This document shows, one piece after another, positions 61,982-64,000 of a stretch of 64,000 nt of DNA. The position numbers and the translations under genes were made by a program. Below the pieces are notes generated by a model. That model was not told the origin of the DNA, did not search any database, and saw nothing but the letters and a program-made list of their open reading frames with translations. This DNA comes from JAKFDI01 sp044508835 (GTDB lineage Bacteria > Pseudomonadota > Gammaproteobacteria > Burkholderiales > Burkholderiaceae_C), in contig JBIQHD010000018.1 in the NCBI GenBank assembly GCA_044508835.1, forward strand, positions 1 through 64,000, in the 5' to 3' direction. The stretch's first letter is position 1. The number at the start of each line of letters is the position of its first letter.

Positions 61982-62968
61982 TCAGTCCTTCGCCAGCACG
62001 ACGTTGCCGACGGCCGTGCCCGACTCCACCAGCTCGTGCGCCTGCACGATCCGCGACAGCGGCAGCCGCTGCGCGATGCTGTGCACGAGCCGCCCTTCCT
62101 CCAGCAGCCGCGCCAGCGTGGCCTGCGCCCGCGCCCGGTCGGCGTCGGCCAGGTGGTAGACGATGAAGAAGTGCAGCGACAGGTTCTTCGCGATCAGCGG
62201 GAAGAACGGCAGGCTGAACTCGGCCGCGCCGCTGCCGTACACCACGGCCTCGCCGCCGGCGCGCAGCAGCTCGGCGTCGAGCGCGCCGTTCGCGGCCACG
62301 TCGACCTCGATCACGCGGTCGGCGCCGCGGCCGCCGGTGAGCGCGCGCACCTGGTCGGCCACGCCGCCGCGCGTGTAATCGATGGCGGCGTCGGCGCCGG
62401 CCTGGCGGGCGATCTCGGCCTTGGCCTCGCTGCTCACGGTGGCGATCACCTGCCCCGCGCCGAGCAGCCGCGCGAACTGGACGGCGTAGTGGCCCACCGC
62501 GCCGGCGCCGCCGGCCACCAGCACGCTGCGGCCCTCGACCCCGCCGAACCCCTGCACCGCATGCAGCGCGGTCAGCGCCGGGATGCCCAGGCAGGCCCCG
62601 GCGACGAAGCTCACCTCGCGCGGCAGCGGCACGGCCTGGTGCGCGGGCAGCGCCACGTACTCGGCGGCGGTGCCGCCGGCGCGGCCCCAGGCGGCGTTCC
62701 ACAGCCACACGCGCTCGCCGATGCGCGAGGGCGGCACGCCGGCGCCCACGCGGTCGATGACGCCCGCGCCGTCGCTGTGCGGCACGATGCGCGGGAACGG
62801 CAGGATCGGGCTGCGCAGCCCGGCGCGCGACTTCACGTCGGACGGGTTGACGCCCGAGGCGTGCAGGCGCACGCGCACTTCGCCGGCGGCGGGCTCGGGG
62901 TCGGGCAGCTCGCCGAGGGTCAGCACCTCGCGGGCGGGGCCGGTGCGTTCGTAGTAGGCGGCTTGCAT
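61982..62968 (-). CDS. NADPH:quinone oxidoreductase-type MDR protein
   Basis: 328 residues, zinc-free medium-chain reductase of the QOR/zeta-crystallin type: MQAAYYERTGPAREVLTLGE at the start, VRLHASGVNPSDVKSRAG and Rossmann VLVAGGAGAVGHYAVQFARL. It reduces quinones or enones with NADPH. Start at 62968 is unambiguous. Single gene, divergent from the creatininase-family gene. Confidence 0.92.
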   Translation of the reverse strand: MQAAYYERTGPAREVLTLGELPDPEPAAGEVRVRLHASGVNPSDVKSRAGLRSPILPFPRIVPHSDGAGVIDRVGAGVPPSRIGERVWLWNAAWGRAGGTAAEYVALPAHQAVPLPREVSFVAGACLGIPALTALHAVQGFGGVEGRSVLVAGGAGAVGHYAVQFARLLGAGQVIATVSSEAKAEIARQAGADAAIDYTRGGVADQVRALTGGRGADRVIEVDVAANGALDAELLRAGGEAVVYGSGAAEFSLPFFPLIAKNLSLHFFIVYHLADADRARAQATLARLLEEGRLVHSIAQRLPLSRIVQAHELVESGTAVGNVVLAKD

Positions 62969-63081
62969 GGCGGCGGGTGGGAGACGGCGGAGTCGCCGAG
63001 TCTGCCGCAAACCGGCATCCGACGCGGCCGGCGCGCAACGGCGCGACACTCCGGCCCACCGCTTCGAACGGCCGACCCACG

Positions 63082-63912
63082 ATGAGCACGCCCTCCACGA
63101 ACCCGCCCGCCCCGCTCGCCAGCGGCTGGTGGCAAGACCTGTGCACCACCGACTTCGCGCGCGTCGACCCGCAGCGCACCGTCGCGCTGCTGCCGGTGTC
63201 GGCGACGGAGCAGCACGGCCCGCACCTGCCGCTGTCGACCGACGCCGTCATCAACGAGGGCATCGTGCGCGCCGCGCTCGCCCGGCTGCCGCCCGATGCC
63301 TCGGTGCTGGTGCTGCCCGCGCTGGCGGTGGGCGACAGCCTGGAGCACACGGCCTTCCCCGGCACGCTCAGCGCCGGCCTCGACGCCCTGCTCGCGCTGT
63401 GGCTCGCCGTCGGGCGCGGCGTGGCGCGCGCGGGCGTGCGCAAGCTGGTGATCTTCAACAGCCACGGCGGCCAGCGCGCGCTGGTCGACCAGGCGGCACT
63501 GCGCCTGCGCGTGCGGCACGCGATGCTGGTGGTGCGCGCCCACAGCTTCGCCCTCGGCATGCCCGAGGGCCTGTTCGAGGTGGACGAACTGGCCCACGGC
63601 CTGCACGGCGGCGCCGTCGAGACCTCGCTGATGCTGCACCTGCGGCCCGACCTCGTGCGGCGCGAGGCGCTGGCGCACTTCGCCTCGGCCGGCGCGGCGA
63701 TGGCGGCGCACGGCGGCCTGCTCGGCATCGAGAAGCCGGTCGGCATCGGCTGGATGGCGCAGGACCTGCACCCCTCGGGCGCCTGCGGCGATGCCGCGCA
63801 GGCCAGCGCCGACAAGGGCGCGGCGCTGCTGCAGCACGCCGCGGCGCGGCTCGCGCAGCTGCTCGGCGAGGTGGCGCGGCAGCCGCTGCCGCAGGCCCTA
63901 CCCGGCGGCTGA
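63082..63912 (+). CDS. Creatininase-family amidohydrolase
   Basis: 276 residues. SATEQHGPHLPLSTD carries metal ligands Glu43, His45 and Asp54; FNSHGGQRALVDQAA and GGAVETSLML carry His and Glu of the second metal site. The creatininase superfamily includes creatinine amidohydrolase, FAPy deformylase (ArfB) and MftE. Here it is tail-to-tail with ribA (15-bp overlap), so a link with pterin or riboflavin chemistry is possible but only inferred. Start MSTPSTN at 63082. Confidence 0.88.
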   Translation: MSTPSTNPPAPLASGWWQDLCTTDFARVDPQRTVALLPVSATEQHGPHLPLSTDAVINEGIVRAALARLPPDASVLVLPALAVGDSLEHTAFPGTLSAGLDALLALWLAVGRGVARAGVRKLVIFNSHGGQRALVDQAALRLRVRHAMLVVRAHSFALGMPEGLFEVDELAHGLHGGAVETSLMLHLRPDLVRREALAHFASAGAAMAAHGGLLGIEKPVGIGWMAQDLHPSGACGDAAQASADKGAALLQHAAARLAQLLGEVARQPLPQALPGG

Positions 63913-64000
63913 GGGCGTGCCGTCGCCGGCGTGCCCCAGGTGCCCGGCCCGCTCGCGCTTGGTCTGCAGGTAGCGTGCGTTGTGCGCGTTCACCGGCGCC
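63898..64000 (-). CDS. ribA: GTP cyclohydrolase II, 3' end only
   Basis: The minus strand from the window edge reads APVNAHNARYLQTKRERAGH followed by LGHAGDGTPSAAG and a stop (63898-63900). VNxHNxxYLxTKxxRxGH is the C-terminal signature of GTP cyclohydrolase II (RibA), first step of riboflavin synthesis. Only 34 codons are in the window; the bulk lies beyond position 64000. Confidence 0.85.
   Translation of the reverse strand, partial: APVNAHNARYLQTKRERAGHLGHAGDGTPSAAG

Overview
The window is very GC-rich and densely packed. Its gene types (Bug/TctC, TRAP and Liv-type transporters, PqiABC, class III ribonucleotide reductase, ispH-fkpB, meta-cleavage genes) point to a Burkholderiales bacterium, most likely a Comamonadaceae-like environmental heterotroph. 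That assignment is inferred from gene families and style, not from a marker tree. I see no CRISPR array, rRNA or complete mobile element. The only complete RNA gene is one tRNA-Ser.

Layout. 0.2-5.8 kb: methylcitrate-cycle operon (thioesterase, prpC, prpD, a PEP-mutase-family lyase) divergent from a RamB/PrpR-type regulator with a probable Fe-S cysteine cluster. 5.8-8.9 kb: class III ribonucleotide reductase behind two NrdR-box-like sites, with the glycyl-radical domain encoded as a separate 66-residue protein. 9-10.7 kb: decayed genes (frameshifted reductase, LysR and feruloyl-CoA synthase fragments). 10.8-14 kb: AhpD-like protein, LysR/enol-lactonase pair, and a TPP riboswitch controlling an exported thiamine-binding protein. 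14-18.3 kb: Zrg-like zinc operon (DUF2796, ABC ATPase, DUF3299, permease, DUF3299). 19-22 kb: Bug solute receptor and tartrate dehydrogenase divergent from LysR. 22-26.8 kb: IclR regulator and a TRAP transporter. 27.1-37 kb: eight-gene operon combining a Liv-type ABC importer with a flavin monooxygenase, extradiol dioxygenase, FAH-family enzyme and BKACE enzyme, divergent from TetR. It reads as an uptake-plus-degradation unit for an aromatic or related compound.

37-49.5 kb is the accessory part: mixed composition, truncated genes, a serine-recombinase remnant, an in-frame chimera of two unrelated genes, relics of a zinc-starvation cluster (CobW GTPase, zinc-free L36), and an intact three-gene unit of a small unknown protein, a KaiC-like double ATPase and a GGDEF-histidine kinase hybrid. 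It ends beside tRNA-Ser(CGA) and serS. From 49.5 kb onward the content is core-like: serS, bfd-bfr with a Fur-box promoter, ispH-fkpB, radC, an Smr protein, a diguanylate cyclase with a GGEEM motif, a PqiABC lipid-transport operon with PqiA split in two, an MFS exporter, a quinone oxidoreductase, a creatininase-family protein and the 3' end of ribA.

Four joins look like deletion scars. Three (about 10.19, 38.04 and 48.48 kb) each removed the facing 5' halves of two divergent genes. One (about 45.6 kb) fused two genes in frame. A dispersed palindromic repeat (CTTCGATACCTCAG...CGAACGG) occurs at three intergenic sites.
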